From: Locusta migratoria
Taxonomy: Eukaryota > Arthropoda > Insecta > Orthoptera > Acrididae
Reading direction: 5' to 3'
Assembly: GCA_026315105.1 (NCBI GenBank)
Contig: CM048755.1
Span: 762,991,301-763,055,300 of the forward strand
Length of the DNA stretch: 64,000 nt
In this document: positions 20,990 to 31,610 of the stretch, one piece after another
How the letters are laid out: every line of letters begins with the position of its first letter
How positions within the stretch are numbered: position 1 is the stretch's first letter
The notes under the pieces: model-generated
What the model was told of the DNA's origin: nothing
The model's database searches: none
What the model saw: the letters and a program-made list of their open reading frames with translations, nothing else
Program-made: the position numbers and the translations under genes

Positions 20990-23900
20990 ACCACAATTAT
21001 ACTATTTATCTCCCATTCTATTCTCGAATAGCGCGCGGGAAGAAAGAACACCTGAATCTCTCTGTTCGAGCTCTGATTTCTCGTATTTTATTCTGATGAT
21101 CATTTATACCTATGTAAGTGGGAGTCAACAATATATTTTCGCATTCGGAGGAGAATGTTGGCGATTGGAGTTTCGCAAGTAGCCCACGCCGCAGCGATAA
21201 GCGCCGTTGTTGTAATGATTCCCATCCCAGATCCTGTATCATTTCCGTAACGCTGTCTCTCCTGTATCGTGACAATATGAAACGAGCTGCCCTTCTTTGG
21301 ACTCTTTCGATGTCCTCCGTCAGACCCACCTGATAAGGATCCCACACTGGGCTGCAATACTCCAAAAATGGACGGACAAACGTAGTGTATGCAGTTCCTT
21401 TTTTAGTTCTTTTGCATGTTTTAAGGGTTCTGCCAATAAAACGCAGTCTCTGGTTCGCCTTTCCCACTATATTATCTACGTGTTCTTTCCAATTTAAGTC
21501 TGAAGTAATAGTAATTCCTAGATATTTTGTGGAGTTTACGGCCTTCACATTTGATTGATTTATCTTGTAAACAAAGTTTCTTTTCGTACTCATGTGGACG
21601 ACTTCACACTTCTCATTATTTAGAGTCAATTGCCAATTTTTACACCATACTGATATCTTATTCAGATCGTTCTGCAGTTGGCATCTTCAAATGATTTTAC
21701 TAGACGGTAAATGACGGCGTCATCTGCAAACAACTTAGCTACTTAGATGTTGCCCTAAATCGTTTATGTAAATAAGGAACAGCAGAGGACCAATAACACT
21801 ACCCTGTGGAACGCCCGATATCACCTCTGTTTTAGTCGATGTCTTACCATCGATTACCACTAACTGTGTCCTCTCTGACAAGAAATCCCCTATCCAGTCG
21901 CAAATTTGGGGCGATATAACATAACCACGCAATTTGTTTAAAAGCCGTTTGTGAGGTACGGTGTCAAAAGCTTTCTGGAAATCAAGAAATACGGAATCGA
22001 TTTGCGAACCCTTGTCGATAGCACCTATCATTTCGTGTGAATAAAGAGCTAGTTGTGTTTTAGCATGAACGATATTTTCTAAATCCGTGTTGACCTTGGG
22101 TCAATAGATCGTTCTGATCGAGATAATTCATAATATTTGAATACAGAATATGTTCCAGAACACTGCTGCAAATTGACGTCAATGAAATAGGCCTGTAGTT
22201 TAGTGAGTTATTCCTACTGCCTTTCTTGAATATAGGTGTGACCTGTGCAACTTTCCAATCTTTTGGTACAGATCCTTCTATGAGAGAGCGGTTGTATAAG
22301 GCTGTTAAGTAAGGAGCTATCGCTTCAGCATAATCAGATAGAATTCTAATGGGTATACAATCCCGACCATAAGACTTGTTCTTGTTAAGTGATTTTAGTT
22401 GCTGCACTACTCCGATGATATTGTCGGTATCAGCGTAATTTGAGCTGATCGACTATATAAAATAAATAAATTCGACGCGAGAGGTTTACTGGTAACACAA
22501 CTCCTTATTAGACAACAGAAGGAACTGACTGAAAAACAAAAGCTGTCAGAGAGTAAACTGCAGAGAGAGTAACATAAAAAATCGTAGAGTATACATCGTG
22601 TATGGAATATACTAGAACACGTAAAAATATACAGCGCTCCTGGCGTCTGGACGCTGAACTACGATTAACAGCCGCGATTCATTTATTACACCCGCGATAG
22701 TAGCGTGCCTCTGGTGGCCGGTACGGAATTAATTATAAACGCGGTTTACTTGATTCAGTCGCTACACTGCACTGCACTTTCAACACTGAACTTCGCGCTG
22801 ACGCGTGGCGGTTGGCAAAACTGAGCTCCACAATATCTACTTCTACGTTACTCATTACGGCATCTGTTCGTAATTCGAAATCTGGAATATTGGTTTCGTC
22901 TTCTTTGGTGAATGAGTTTCTAAAAGCTATGTTTAGTAACTCTGCTTTAGTAGGGCTGTCAGCGGCAGGATTGCCATTACTATCACGTAGTGAAGGTATT
23001 GTTTGTGATTTGCCCCGATTATATTTAACATATGACCAAAATGTGTTTGGGTTTTCAGTCAAATTTCGAGAAAGAGTTTCGTTGTGATAAATATTGTAGG
23101 CATCTCGCATTGAAATCCTCGCTACATTTCGAGCTTCTGAGTACGATCGCCAATCCTGGGTATTTTGTGTTCGTTTAAATTTAGTATGCCTTTTCCTTTG
23201 CTTTTGCAACAGTGTCCTGACCTGTTTTGTGTACCAAGCGGGATCGCCTCCTTCTTTTATTAATTTATTTGATATAAAACTGTCAATTGCTGTCGATACC
23301 ACTTCTTTGAATGTGAGCCACATCTGGTCTACACCTACTTTTAGTGTTAGAAACGATTGGAAGCTGTCTTTCAAGAAGCAATGTATTTTGTTTCTATCTG
23401 CTTTCCTGAACAAATATACTTTGCGTTTATTTTTGGTAACTTTGGGACTTTCGATATTCAATTTCGCTACGACAGCTTTGTGTTCACTAATACCTGTATC
23501 CGTTTTGATGCTCGTTATGAGCTCAGGATTATTTGTTGCCAAGACATCAAGTGTGTTTTCACATCCATTTACAATTCTAGTTGGCTCATAACTAATTGTT
23601 CGAAGTAATTCTCAGATAATGTGTTGAGTACAATTTCGGACAATGTTTTATGCCTACCTGCTGATTTGAAAATATAAGCGAAAACCTGTTATTTCATTAT
23701 AATTCTGTGGTGGGCTGGCACACAAAATGGAATCTAGTTACATGAAAATATAATTTCGCCAACAGATGGAGGGTAAATTAAAATCACCACCTACTATTAT
23801 CGTGTGAGTCGGGTACGTTTTTGTAATTAGACTCAGGTCTTCTTTGAATCTTTCTCCTATTGTATCGTCAGAGTCGGGAGGCCGGTAAAAGGAACCGATT

Positions 23901-24240
23901 ATTAACTTCTTACGATTTTCGGTTACAACCTCTACCGATAATATCTCGCAGGAACTATCAACTTCAACTTCGCTACATGAAATACTACTTTTGACGGCGA
24001 CAAACACGCCCCCGCCTATTTTGTTTAATCTATCCTTTCTGAATACCGTTAGATCTTTTGCAAATACTTCTTCTGAACTTATTTCCGGCTTGAGCCAACT
24101 TTCGCTGCATATAATGATGTGTGTTTCGGTGCTTTCTATTAACGCTTGCAGTTCTGGTACTTTCCCGACACAGCTCCGACAATTTACAACTGTTATACCG
24201 ATAGTTTCCGGATCTACATTTCTCCTGTGATCCACCTGTA
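20990..24240 (-). pseudogene. ORF2 endonuclease-reverse transcriptase, CR1-like copy 2
   Basis: The apurinic-type endonuclease N-terminus lies at 24235-23738, with ICSESWLKPEIS (catalytic Glu), IGSFYRPP and GGDFNLPSI. The endonuclease end, SEHKAVVAKLNI, lies at about 23465. The linker is at 22837-23450. RT fingers at 22407-22060 show VTPIFKKGSRNNSLNYRPI. The RT palm at 22031-21735 shows VFLDFQKAFDTVPHKRL and GVPQGSVIGPLLFLIYIND. FADDAVIY is readable at about 21710-21735 but out of frame with both neighbours. The thumb and C-terminus (21629-21018) end FFPRAIRE. Frame breaks, about 100 bp of endonuclease damage near 23600-23740 and the LTR insertion inactivate it. Confidence 0.88.
22422..22832. 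mobile_element. Solo LTR in LINE ORF2, TSD ATAT
   Basis: A 411-bp insert starts TGTCGGTATCAGCGTAATTT and ends CTGAGCTCCACA. It is flanked by ATAT at 22418-22421 and 22833-22836, and the uninterrupted LINE copy 1 has a single ATAT at the same place. TG...CA ends and a 4-bp TSD fit a gypsy-type solo LTR. AATAAA occurs on both strands, so I leave orientation open. Confidence 0.85.
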
Positions 24241-24295
24241 CGCTTTGAAATTGCCCATTTTGTTTTTCCCCGAAGCTCTTTACCCTAAATAATAA

Positions 24296-25160
24296 TTAAA
24301 AAAAAACGCCCAGTCCACGCCACACAGCCCCCGCTACCCGTGTAGCCGCTTCCTGCGTATAGTGGACTCCTGACCTATTCAGCGGAACCCGGAAACCCAC
24401 CACCCGATGGCGCAAGTCAAGGAATCTGCAGCCTACACGGTCGCAGAACCGCCTGAGCCTCTGATTCAGATCCTCCACTCGGCTCTGTACCAAAGTTCCA
24501 CAGTCGGTCCTGTCAACTATGCTGCAGATGGTGAGCTCTGCTTTCATATTGCAAGCAAGACTGTCAGTCTTTACCACTTCAGTTAGCCGCTCGAAACCTG
24601 AGAGGATCTCTTCGGGTCCTAAACGACACACATCACTGGTACCGATGTGAGGCACCACCTGCAGTTTGCTGCACCCCGTATCCTTCATGGCATCCGGGAG
24701 GGCCGGCCGCGATGGCCGAGGGGACTAAGGCGCTCCAGTCACTGTCTGCAGAGCCACTACGGTCGGGGGTTCGAATCCCCCTCGGGCATGGATATTTGTG
24801 CCGTCCTATTTCGTAAGCAGTTCGTAAGTAGTTTGTAAGTTTAGGGACTGATGACCCCGTAGTTAAGTCCCATAGACTATACAAACATTTGCATCCGGGA
24901 GGACTCGTTCTACATGTGGAATGACTCCACCCGGTATGCACACGGAGTGCATGTTGGCCTTCTTCCCCTCCTTGGCAGCCATCTCTCTAAGGGGCTCCAT
25001 CACCCGCCTAACGTTGGAGCTCCCAACTACAAGTAAACCCACCCTCTGTGGAAGCCCGGATCTTGCGGGCTGGGTGGTGACAGTGTGAGAGACACCATCC
25101 GACGTCGTCCTGAGCAGCCGCTCAAAAACTGAGAGAATGTCTTCAGATCCAAAGCGACAC
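24296..25160 (-). pseudogene. CR1-like ORF1 with SGNH-esterase-like domain
   Basis: Minus-strand frames from about 25045 read VGLLVVGSSNVRRVMEPL (block I; Ser of GSS) and SVCIPGGVIPHVERVLPDA (block II). After the SINE they read KLQVVPHIGTSDVCRLG (block III, GTSD in place of GxND) and NRSGVHYTQEAATRVAG (block V, catalytic His). SGNH esterase domains are typical of CR1 ORF1 and may act on lipids or aid RNP handling. The reading frame runs across the SINE insertion after removing one TSD. Upstream, 25103-25160 repeats part of 24580-24638 (CRFGSEDILSVFERL versus CRLGPEEILSGFERL), so the 5' end is a partial duplication or a fusion of two copies. Confidence 0.8.
24701..24890 (+). repeat. Full-length SINE in LINE ORF1
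   Basis: It has the head GGCCGGCCGCGATGGCCGAG, the B box GGTTCGAATCC and the usual body. The TSD GCATCCGGGAG lies at 24690-24700 and 24891-24901. Confidence 0.93.
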
Positions 25161-25286
25161 ACATTAATGTGGGATGGAAAATCAGGTGTTCAGAAAAGAG
25201 GTTCAGGTTTGGTAAATGCATGAATATGGATTGTATGGAGATTTAAAAGAAAATATCAGTGTGGTGGCGTCGCCATTCTCCTCATT

Positions 25287-25379
25287 GGCCGCGGTGGAGT
25301 AGCTGAAATGGTCTAAAGCACCTCGCTGTGGAGCGCGCGGTTGCTCGCCGTGGAGGTTCGAGTTCTCCCTGGGGCATGG

Positions 25380-25432
<53 letters not shown>

Positions 25433-25526
25433 TCCGTAGGTTAGTTTACCTAGGTTTAAGTAGTTTGTAAGCTACTGACTGATGATCACGCACTTTGGTC
25501 CGATAGATTTACAGACATTTGAACAT
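25287..25526 (+). repeat. SINE with internal (GT)n microsatellite
   Basis: The head GGCCGCGGTGGAGTAGCTG, the B box GGTTCGAGTTCTCC, a GT run at about 25389-25428 and the tail ACAGACATTTGAACA are present. The TSD TTCTCCTCATT/TTCTCCTAATT lies at 25276-25286 and 25527-25537. Confidence 0.9.
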
Positions 25527-25539
25527 TTCTCCTAATTGT

Positions 25540-25895
25540 CTGCGATCCGCGCAAGTCGCCGAGCCACTTTGTCAAGTGGTGGTAGCAGCATCCCGATGAT
25601 ACAATACTGTATATCTTTGACGAAAATGTGTACCTCGTTCTTAAGGTCGTCTTATCAGTCGAACTATACGGTAAATTAAATGCTCTCTCTTCTGTCCTAT
25701 AATATTTTATTTGGTACTTTTAGTTGTGTTATTTTGTGTTGCTGAAGGCATTTTAGAGGGTGTAAATATTTCCTTCCACTTCTGACAAGATCGTCCTTTT
25801 CCCGACTTATAAGTGACTGCCGATTTCAGAACGTGGTAAAAACGCTTCGCAATGTCTCTTAATTTTACGAAGAGTTTATTAATTTAGGCTACAAT
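25540..25895. other. Unassigned DNA
   Basis: I see no feature between the two SINEs. Confidence 0.35.
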
Positions 25896-25898
25896 TGG

Positions 25899-26085
25899 CA
25901 AGCCGCGGCGGATTAGCCGTGCGCATAGGGGCGCTGCGAGCGGCCGTCCGCCGTCGGGGGTTCGACTTCCCTCTCGGGCATGGGTGTTTCACTTGTCCTT
26001 AGGCTAGTTTACCTTAATTTAAGTAGTTTGTAAGCTACGGACTGAAGACCACGCAGTTGAGTCCGATAGATTTACAAACATGTGC
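25899..26085 (+). repeat. SINE, GCCGCGGCGGATTAGCCG subfamily
   Basis: The A-box-like GGATTAGCCGTGCG, the B box GGTTCGACTTCC, the body AAGTAGTTTGTAAGC and the tail TTTACAAACATGTG are present. No clear TSD was seen. Confidence 0.8.
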
Positions 26086-26464
26086 AACAGAGGCAATATG
26101 GCAGAGCTAGTTAACTTAAATACGAAACCAGTTTTATATAATGTTAATATAATACGGAATGTACTTACTGCGCTGTTTTAACATTGGTAGACAGCGTAGC
26201 CAATTTATTGGAAAATGAGGATTGGTGTTTAGCTGATGTTGTATCCATATACGTTTGGGTTTAACAGTGAAAATATCTGTGATGTACTGCACAATGTTTC
26301 TCTGTTGTTAATCGTCTGTTATGGAAGTTACCTCTCCTTTGAATGCGCTCCTGCATCATGCAATTATATCCACATAGGCTCTTTTATTTCTGTGTGGCGA
26401 GTTATGTGTGTTATGCGTGTAAAACTTGCTTTACTGGGAACATGTTTTTTTCAGAGACGCATAT
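26086..26464. other. Unassigned DNA
   Basis: The short frames here (26236-26586 plus) have no recognisable domain. Confidence 0.35.
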
Positions 26465-26727
26465 TAACTCTAGAACCACACTGTGGGGTTGTCCGCGACC
26501 CTGCCATTTTATATCCCTGCCAATGCGTGGGCCATTTACTGTTAACCCGCTGTTCTTCTGTCTCCCTGCAGTGTGCGTGTATCTGATGAAGCGCTAATAT
26601 CAGTCAACCGTATTTTATACATTGTTGTGTTCTATTTTTGTGTTAGAGTCACATGCGACCCCACAGTGTGGTTTGTGCAACACTATTGACAGTATTGTAT
26701 GCAGGGTACTTTGCTTTACTTCATAGT
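26465..26727. repeat. Flanking repeat X, left copy (piggyBac-like end?)
   Basis: Positions 26520-26727 match 39784-39970 on the other side of the gypsy element, including CCATTTACTGTTAAC, CTGATGAAGCGCTAA and CAACACTATTGACAGTATTG. At the left, TTAACTCTAGAACCACACTG follows a TTAA and resembles a piggyBac-type end. ACCACACTGTGGGGT recurs inverted at about 26669-26683. Confidence 0.6.
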
Positions 26728-26747
26728 GAATAGTTAAATGTTGGGGC

Positions 26748-27109
26748 TCACCGTTGCTTACTCATTGTAAAAGGTTCCTTCGGACCCTCATCCCGTTATT
26801 AACTTATCACTTTTTTTTTAACTTGGCCTTCAGCCTGATAATTTGACTTAATTTTGTAGTCCCTCTCGATTGTCTTGTTTACCATATCTTATATACTTTT
26901 GTAAATGGTTGCTTCGACCTTCTGCCTTACATTACCCTAGCTGAACTGTTTACTGTTTTTCTTAAAATTAAAGAAAAAGGCAAAGAAAAGAAAATTGTCT
27001 TGTTCGGGTCTTCAGCCTCTAGTTGTAAAATGTCTCAAAGGAACCTGAACTGAGTTCCCTTGCTTAACTTTACCAGTCACCTCCCGGCCTCTCCCACTAT
27101 CCCTAGCAT
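26748..27109 (+). mobile_element. 5' LTR of gypsy element (5'-truncated)
   Basis: It aligns with 39225-39615 (3' LTR): TTGTAAAAGGTTCCTT, AACTTGGCCTTCAGCCTGAT, CACCCTAGCTGAAC-like, TTCAGCCTCTAGTTGTAAAA and CAAAGGAACCTGAACTGAGT. It ends CCCTAGCA directly before the primer site. The upstream part of the LTR seen at 37733-39220 is missing here. Confidence 0.8.
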
Positions 27110-27123
27110 TGGTAGCAGAGTGC
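27110..27123 (+). promoter_or_regulatory. Primer-binding site, initiator-Met tRNA type
   Basis: TTGGTAGCAGAGTG directly follows the LTR. TGGTAGCAGAG is complementary to the 3' end of insect initiator methionine tRNA, a common primer for minus-strand synthesis in LTR retrotransposons (family knowledge). Confidence 0.7.
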
Positions 27124-27290
27124 TCACTATCCTTATACAGCCTATGTTACTCAATTCAGTTTCCTTTTGTTTTTCATCTTGTGTTGTTGTTGAGTGAACT
27201 GGTTACTCGTTATATATTGTGCTTTTCAGGTACTTATTCTCAATCTGCTATGGCCAGGTCGTGTCCAGGACTGGAATATCTGCGAAATAC

Positions 27291-27540
27291 CGAGCGGGGT
27301 GGCGCAGTGGTAACGCACTGGACCTCGCATTCGGAAGGATGGTGGTTGACATCCACCTCCGGCCATCCAGATTTAGGTTTTCCGTGATTTCCCTAAATCA
27401 CTCCAGGCAAATACCGGGATGGGTCCTTTGAAAGGGCACGGCCGATTTCCTTCCTCATCCTTACCCAAAACTCCGAGCGTAGGCTCCGTCTCTAATGACC
27501 TAGCTGTCGACGGGAAGTTAAACCCTAAGCTTACTTTTTT
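27291..27540 (+). repeat. SINE of the GAGCGGGGTGGCGCAGTGG family
   Basis: The tRNA-like head CGAGCGGGGTGGCGCAGTGG is followed by a body with TTTCCGTGATTTCCCTAAAT and GGCACGGCCGATTTCCTTCC. A reverse-oriented relative lies at 39617-39782. From general knowledge, this family is widespread in grasshoppers. No clean TSD was seen. Confidence 0.85.
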
Positions 27541-27856
27541 TTTTCTCCGAACAGAAACGCTTGTTTATGAGCTCGTGATCCGGCAGGAACCTACTAAGGA
27601 CACTGTAGTCGATTAAGTGCTACTTCTCCGAGAAGCTTTAAATAAGGAGGTCAATATCTCTTCGGAAAGTGAGCTGACTTCTACCCTTAATTACCTACTA
27701 TCCCTAGTTAATGACATATCTGAAACCTTTTCCGTCATTGACCAACCCACATCTAAACAGTTGCATCGTATTAAAGATCAATTAACTTATTCTTAAGACG
27801 TGTGGAGGATCTTGGAAACTTGTCGTTAGAATCTAATACCAAACATATTTATGAGG

Positions 27857-28087
27857 TTATAGTGTAGGTATTTCAGTTATCTGTCTATGCAACTGATTTA
27901 ATAAAATATTTTATTGCCATAACCTAAAAATACTGAGAAATGTAAATATCAAATATTGTAAAACATAATCATGTATATATTACAGGCCACTGATGATGCC
28001 TTCCAAATAAAGGCGAAATGCATATGGCAATAAAATATTTTATGAAATCAGTTGCATAGACAGATAACTGAAATACCTACACTATAA
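27857..28087. mobile_element. MITE with ~63-bp inverted repeats in gag
   Basis: The left TTATAGTGTAGGTATTTCAG and its inverted partner CTGAAATACCTACACTATAA bound a 231-bp element. The arms extend through GTTATCTGTCTATGCAACTG and AAAATATTTTATTGCCA. The centre holds CACTGATGATGCC and AAAGGCGAAATGC. A TA at each outer end suggests Tc1/mariner mobilisation. Confidence 0.85.
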
Positions 28088-28425
28088 TATTATAGCAACT
28101 GTGTGAAAAACAGGACAAAAGGAACTAAAAATATTTATGAGCATTTGGAAAATATTATTACTAAATTGTTAGTCCAGATTTCATTATTGGACTTAGAATC
28201 AGATCCCGGAGGTTATAAGGTAGTGGCCGATCCTTTGCAACCTAATTTGTTGCAAAAAGACGTTGCAAGATGGAGGAAACGTGACACATTTACATACTGT
28301 TCTTCCTTTAACTTCGGTCAAGTTTGCCAATTTGCCTAATCCGATTTTGTACCCATTAAAAAGCAATACAGATTTCTCTTGTGACACTGGGGATTCAGTT
28401 AAGTCGTTGTTGTGGTTTTTGGTTT

Positions 28426-28888
28426 TGTATCTCGTTTCCGCCGGTTGTCCTGGCTGTCGGTGGCCGAGTAGAGAGAGAGACCGACACAGGAAAATAGGAT
28501 GCATGTGCGGGTACAGAGTCTGAGGTGACCAGCCAGTGGGACAGCAGAAACTAGAAACACTAAGCTAGATTAGAACAAGTTGTATATTTAGTAGAAATAT
28601 GATACTTAACTTTTACATAGTTGTTGACTGCAGACTAAGTGTAATGCTGATTCATAGGTGAACTAGGTAGAGGCCTGCCTACTGATGAGTCCTAGTGCCT
28701 GTCCTAATCCCAAGTCTTAACTGGTGCCTATCTGATTCCCAAGCGAACGATGCAGTTCAGTGGTGGCCATGAGCGGAGTTGCAGCAGAGGGCGCTCGTGA
28801 CTGACGCCGCAAGGACGCCGCGCCATGCGTGCATGGCGGCGTGCGGCGAAAGTACGTGGCGCGCACTTCAGACTTGTGCGACACCACA
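28426..28888 (-). mobile_element. Solo LTR in gag (same family as 13845-14267)
   Basis: The plus strand starts TGTATCTCGTTTCCGCCGG and ends GCGACACCACA. It is the reverse complement of the 13845 family along about 460 bp. Gag sequence continues immediately on both sides. No primer site or polypurine tract adjoins it, so it is a solo LTR. I could not define a TSD. Confidence 0.82.
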
Positions 28889-29023
28889 GTGGCCGTCTTA
28901 GAGGAATATTCTCAGACTCTCAAAGTGTCACATTCTATTATTTTCATCTTACTACTTCCATTAGATAAAGGGGACCTCCGCGGCTTGATTTCTTAGGCAC
29001 TTAGACATGAACAAAGCCTTGGA
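28889..29023 (+). pseudogene. gag: gag middle segment between solo LTR and LINE
   Basis: The frame reads VAVLEEYSQTLKVS, SIIFILLLPLDKGDLRGL and ends ALRHEQSLG at the TSD ACAAAGCCTTGGA. The pattern (short helices, then a KGDLR-like turn) resembles gypsy capsid sequence. It continues in frame at 33513 after removal of the 4.5-kb insertion, apart from point stops. Confidence 0.6.
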
Positions 29024-29235
29024 AAAATGGACATGAGCATATGGCATTCTTGGCCGGGAGATCCCTTATGGGATTGTTCGGCCGCCTGAGTGTAAGTCTT
29101 TCTATTTGACGCCGCGTGGGCGTATACGTGCCAATGATGATGAGATGATGATGATTAGGACAGCACATAACACCCAGTCCCCTACCGGGAATCGAACCCA
29201 GACCTCCTGCGTGGTAGTCAGCGACGCTTCCACGT
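29024..29235 (-). repeat. tRNA-derived SINE fused to the LINE 3' end
   Basis: The minus strand has GCGTCGCTGACTACCACGC, the B box GGTTCGATTCCCGG, ATCATCATCATCTC and the tail CGGCCGAACAATCCC...GCTCATGTCCATTTT. The A-box half is missing at the junction with the LINE A-rich tract. Confidence 0.8.
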
Positions 29236-29423
29236 TTTATTTTTTATTTTTTATTATTTTCTTTAAACCAGTTTAGTGGAAACAAAGCTTGTACAGAGAG
29301 AGGCTACGCGAGTGCCGCGGCTGCTAGAGGCCAGCGGCAGGCATCAGGACGCCAACACAACCCACCGTTACTATGTACACTACACTGTCTGTTTTTTTGT
29401 CATGATTTAAAAGCAACTATTTT

Positions 29424-31610
29424 CTAAAGTTTTCCATAGAAACAACTATGAAATATGGCATTATCGAACCGCGAACGGAGTTCGACAAGCCTTGAGCGGT
29501 ATACCAAATCCGGAGTGCTCTCCTTGGGGAGCGAACTAAGTTCGAGGTGAGTGTGAACCTGGGCCTGATGCCACGGTGGCAATGGGCTTCCGCTCAAACG
29601 AAAGGTGGAAGGAAGGGTAAAATCGAGCCGCTGTAGTAGGCGGCGAAACCGAACTCCAGGTGGAAGCAAGGCAATAGCAGACAACTGATATTGGCGATCG
29701 AGTGAGTCGTCAAAAAATAATCGGTAAGATGGATGGTTGGGCATCGACCGCAGGCGGCATGCGTACCGACACAAGAGTATGTCACGCCGAGTGGTCAAAG
29801 GTAATACAGCAGCCTCGGCATACAGACTCTCAACAGGGCTAGTATAAAATGCACCGGTCGCAATGCGTAAACTCCGATGGTGGATAGAGTTGAGACGGCG
29901 GAGAATCGACGGCCGTGCAGAAGAGTATACAAGGCTTCCGTAGTAAAGCTTCGACTGAACAATGACCTGGTAAAGGGGAAGCAGGACGGTACGATCCGCT
30001 CCCCATGACGTGCCACTGAGGACACGAAGAACGTTAAGGGATCGGGCACAACGGGCAGCCAGGTAGGACACGTGTGTGGACCAGCAAAGTTTACGATCCA
30101 ACATGAGTCCCAAGAATTTCGTAGTCTTCACGAAAGGGAGAGCAACAGGGCCGAGATGTAGAGAAGGTGGAAGAAATTCCTTGTATCTCCAGAAGTTTAG
30201 ACACACCGTTTTCTCAGTAGAGAATCGGAAGCCGTTTGCGATGCTCCAGGAATATAGACGGTCAAGACAGCGTTGAAGAGAACGCTCCAAGAGACACGTC
30301 CGCTGGGCGCTGCAATAAATTGCGAAATCGTCAACGAAAAGAGATCCGGAGACGTCGGCTGAAAGGCAATCTACGATCGGATTGATTGCAATGGCAAAGA
30401 GCGCCACACTCAAGACGGAGCCCTGTGGTACCCCATTCTCCTGGCAAAAGGTATCTGACAAAACAGAGCCCACCCGTACCCGGAACTTGCGATCCGCCAA
30501 AAATGCTTGAATGAAAAGAGGAAGGCGGCCCCGAAGGCCCCATGTGTGCAATGTGCGGAGAATGCCCGCTCTCCAACAGGTATCGTATGCCTTCTCCAAG
30601 TCGAAGAACACTGCTACTGTTTGACGTTTCTTTAGAAAGTTATTCATAATGAAGGTCGACAACGTAACGAGGTTATCAGCAGCAGAGCGGTGTCGACGAA
30701 AGCCGCATTGGATATTAGTCAGGAGGCGGCGAGATTCAAGGAGCCAGACCAACCGAGCGTTAACCATGCGTTCCATCACCTTACAGACGCAGCTCGTCAG
30801 AGAAATAGGGCGATAACTGGAAGGAAGGTGTTTGTCCTTCCCTGGTTTGGGGATGGGGACAACAATGGCTTCACGCCAACTTGTGGGAATATGACCTTCA
30901 GTCCATATGCGATTATAGGTACTAAGAAGAAAGCACTTGCCCGCAGGAGAGAGGTTCTGCAGCATCTCAATATGAATGGAATCGGGCCCAGGAGCAGAAG
31001 ATCGGGACAGGGCGAGAGCACGGTCTAGCTCCTGCATGGTGAAGGCGACATTATAATTTTCACGATTAAAAGAATGGAAAGAAGGCGGCCGTGCCTCCTC
31101 TACCTGTTTGCGAGGGAGAAAGGCAGGGTGGTAATGGGCAGAGCTCTAAACCTCCGCAAAGAAACGGCCCAATGCGTTGGAAACATCAGCGGGGTCCACG
31201 AGGACTGCGTTCTCCACGGTCAGGCCAGGAATCGGGGAGCGGACCTTGATGCCGGATAAACGGCGTAGGCCACCCCAAACAACCGTGGAGGGAGTAAAAC
31301 GGTTAAAAGAACTAGTAAAAGCAGTCCAGCAAGCATTCTTGCTGTCGTTTATGATACGACGACATTGCGCTCTCATACGTTTATAATTGATGCAATTCTC
31401 CAAAGTTGGGTGGCGGCGGAAGGTGCGTAAAGCACGGCGCCGGGCTCTAAGCGCGTCGCGGCAGGCTGCAGTCCACCAAGGGACCTGGACACGAAGTGGA
31501 GAAGAAGATGTACGAGGTATGGAACGTTCAGCAGCGGTGAGAATAACCTCTGTGAGGTAGTCGACCTGACTGTCACAGTTGTGAAAATTCTGATCGTGAA
31601 AAACAGCCAC
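29424..31610 (-). CDS. I-like LINE ORF2: endonuclease C-terminus and reverse transcriptase
   Basis: A 537-codon uninterrupted frame (31037-29424) holds the RT: SAPGPDSIHIEMLQNL, SYRPISLTSCVCKVMERMV, CGFRRHRSAADNLVTL, VAVFFDLEKAYDTCWRAGIL, GVPQGSVLSVALFAIAI and the catalytic FVDDFAIY at about 30320-30345. Upstream, 31610-31146 encodes the linker (PWWTAACRDALRARRRA), with a stop at 31148. The endonuclease end (TYSSDHFPCIIHF) is readable just upstream, at about 31720. RT copies element RNA at nicked target DNA. The RNase H domain expected in I-type elements is absent, since the frame stops at 29424. Clade (I/Nimb-like) is by pattern only. Length and continuity make it the best-preserved frame in the window, but ORF2 as a whole is broken. 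Confidence 0.8.

Larger units (their letters stand above)
20918..25160 (-). mobile_element. CR1-like LINE copy 2, nearly full length
   Basis: In minus-strand order it holds an ORF1 with an SGNH-esterase signature (25160-24296), ORF2 endonuclease and RT (24235-about 20990) and a 3' UTR ending with the family tail at 20918-20960. A solo LTR (22422-22832) and a SINE (24701-24890) interrupt it, each with a TSD. CR1 elements move by target-primed reverse transcription. ORF1 esterase plus ORF2 endonuclease/RT is the CR1 arrangement (family knowledge). Confidence 0.88.
27250..28425 (+). pseudogene. gag: gypsy-type gag, N-terminal part, interrupted
   Basis: Gag forms the particle that packages element RNA. 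A start codon at 27250 opens a frame (MARSCPGLEY) that is cut after 14 codons by a SINE (27291-27540). It resumes at about 27550 with TLVYELVIRQEPTKDTVVD and continues with stops to 27856, where a MITE sits. The next part (28100-28425) shows ARWRKRDTFTY and VKFANLPNPILYP, in the style of a metazoan gypsy capsid. At 28426 a solo LTR breaks it. Gag then continues at 28889-29023 and 33513-33850. Assignment rests on context (primer site upstream, protease downstream) and on the capsid-like pattern. Confidence 0.65.

Noticed and set aside
26236..26597. Cys-rich plus-strand frames
   Set aside because: Two overlapping frames over unassigned DNA and repeat X have no domain pattern and mutually exclusive reading.
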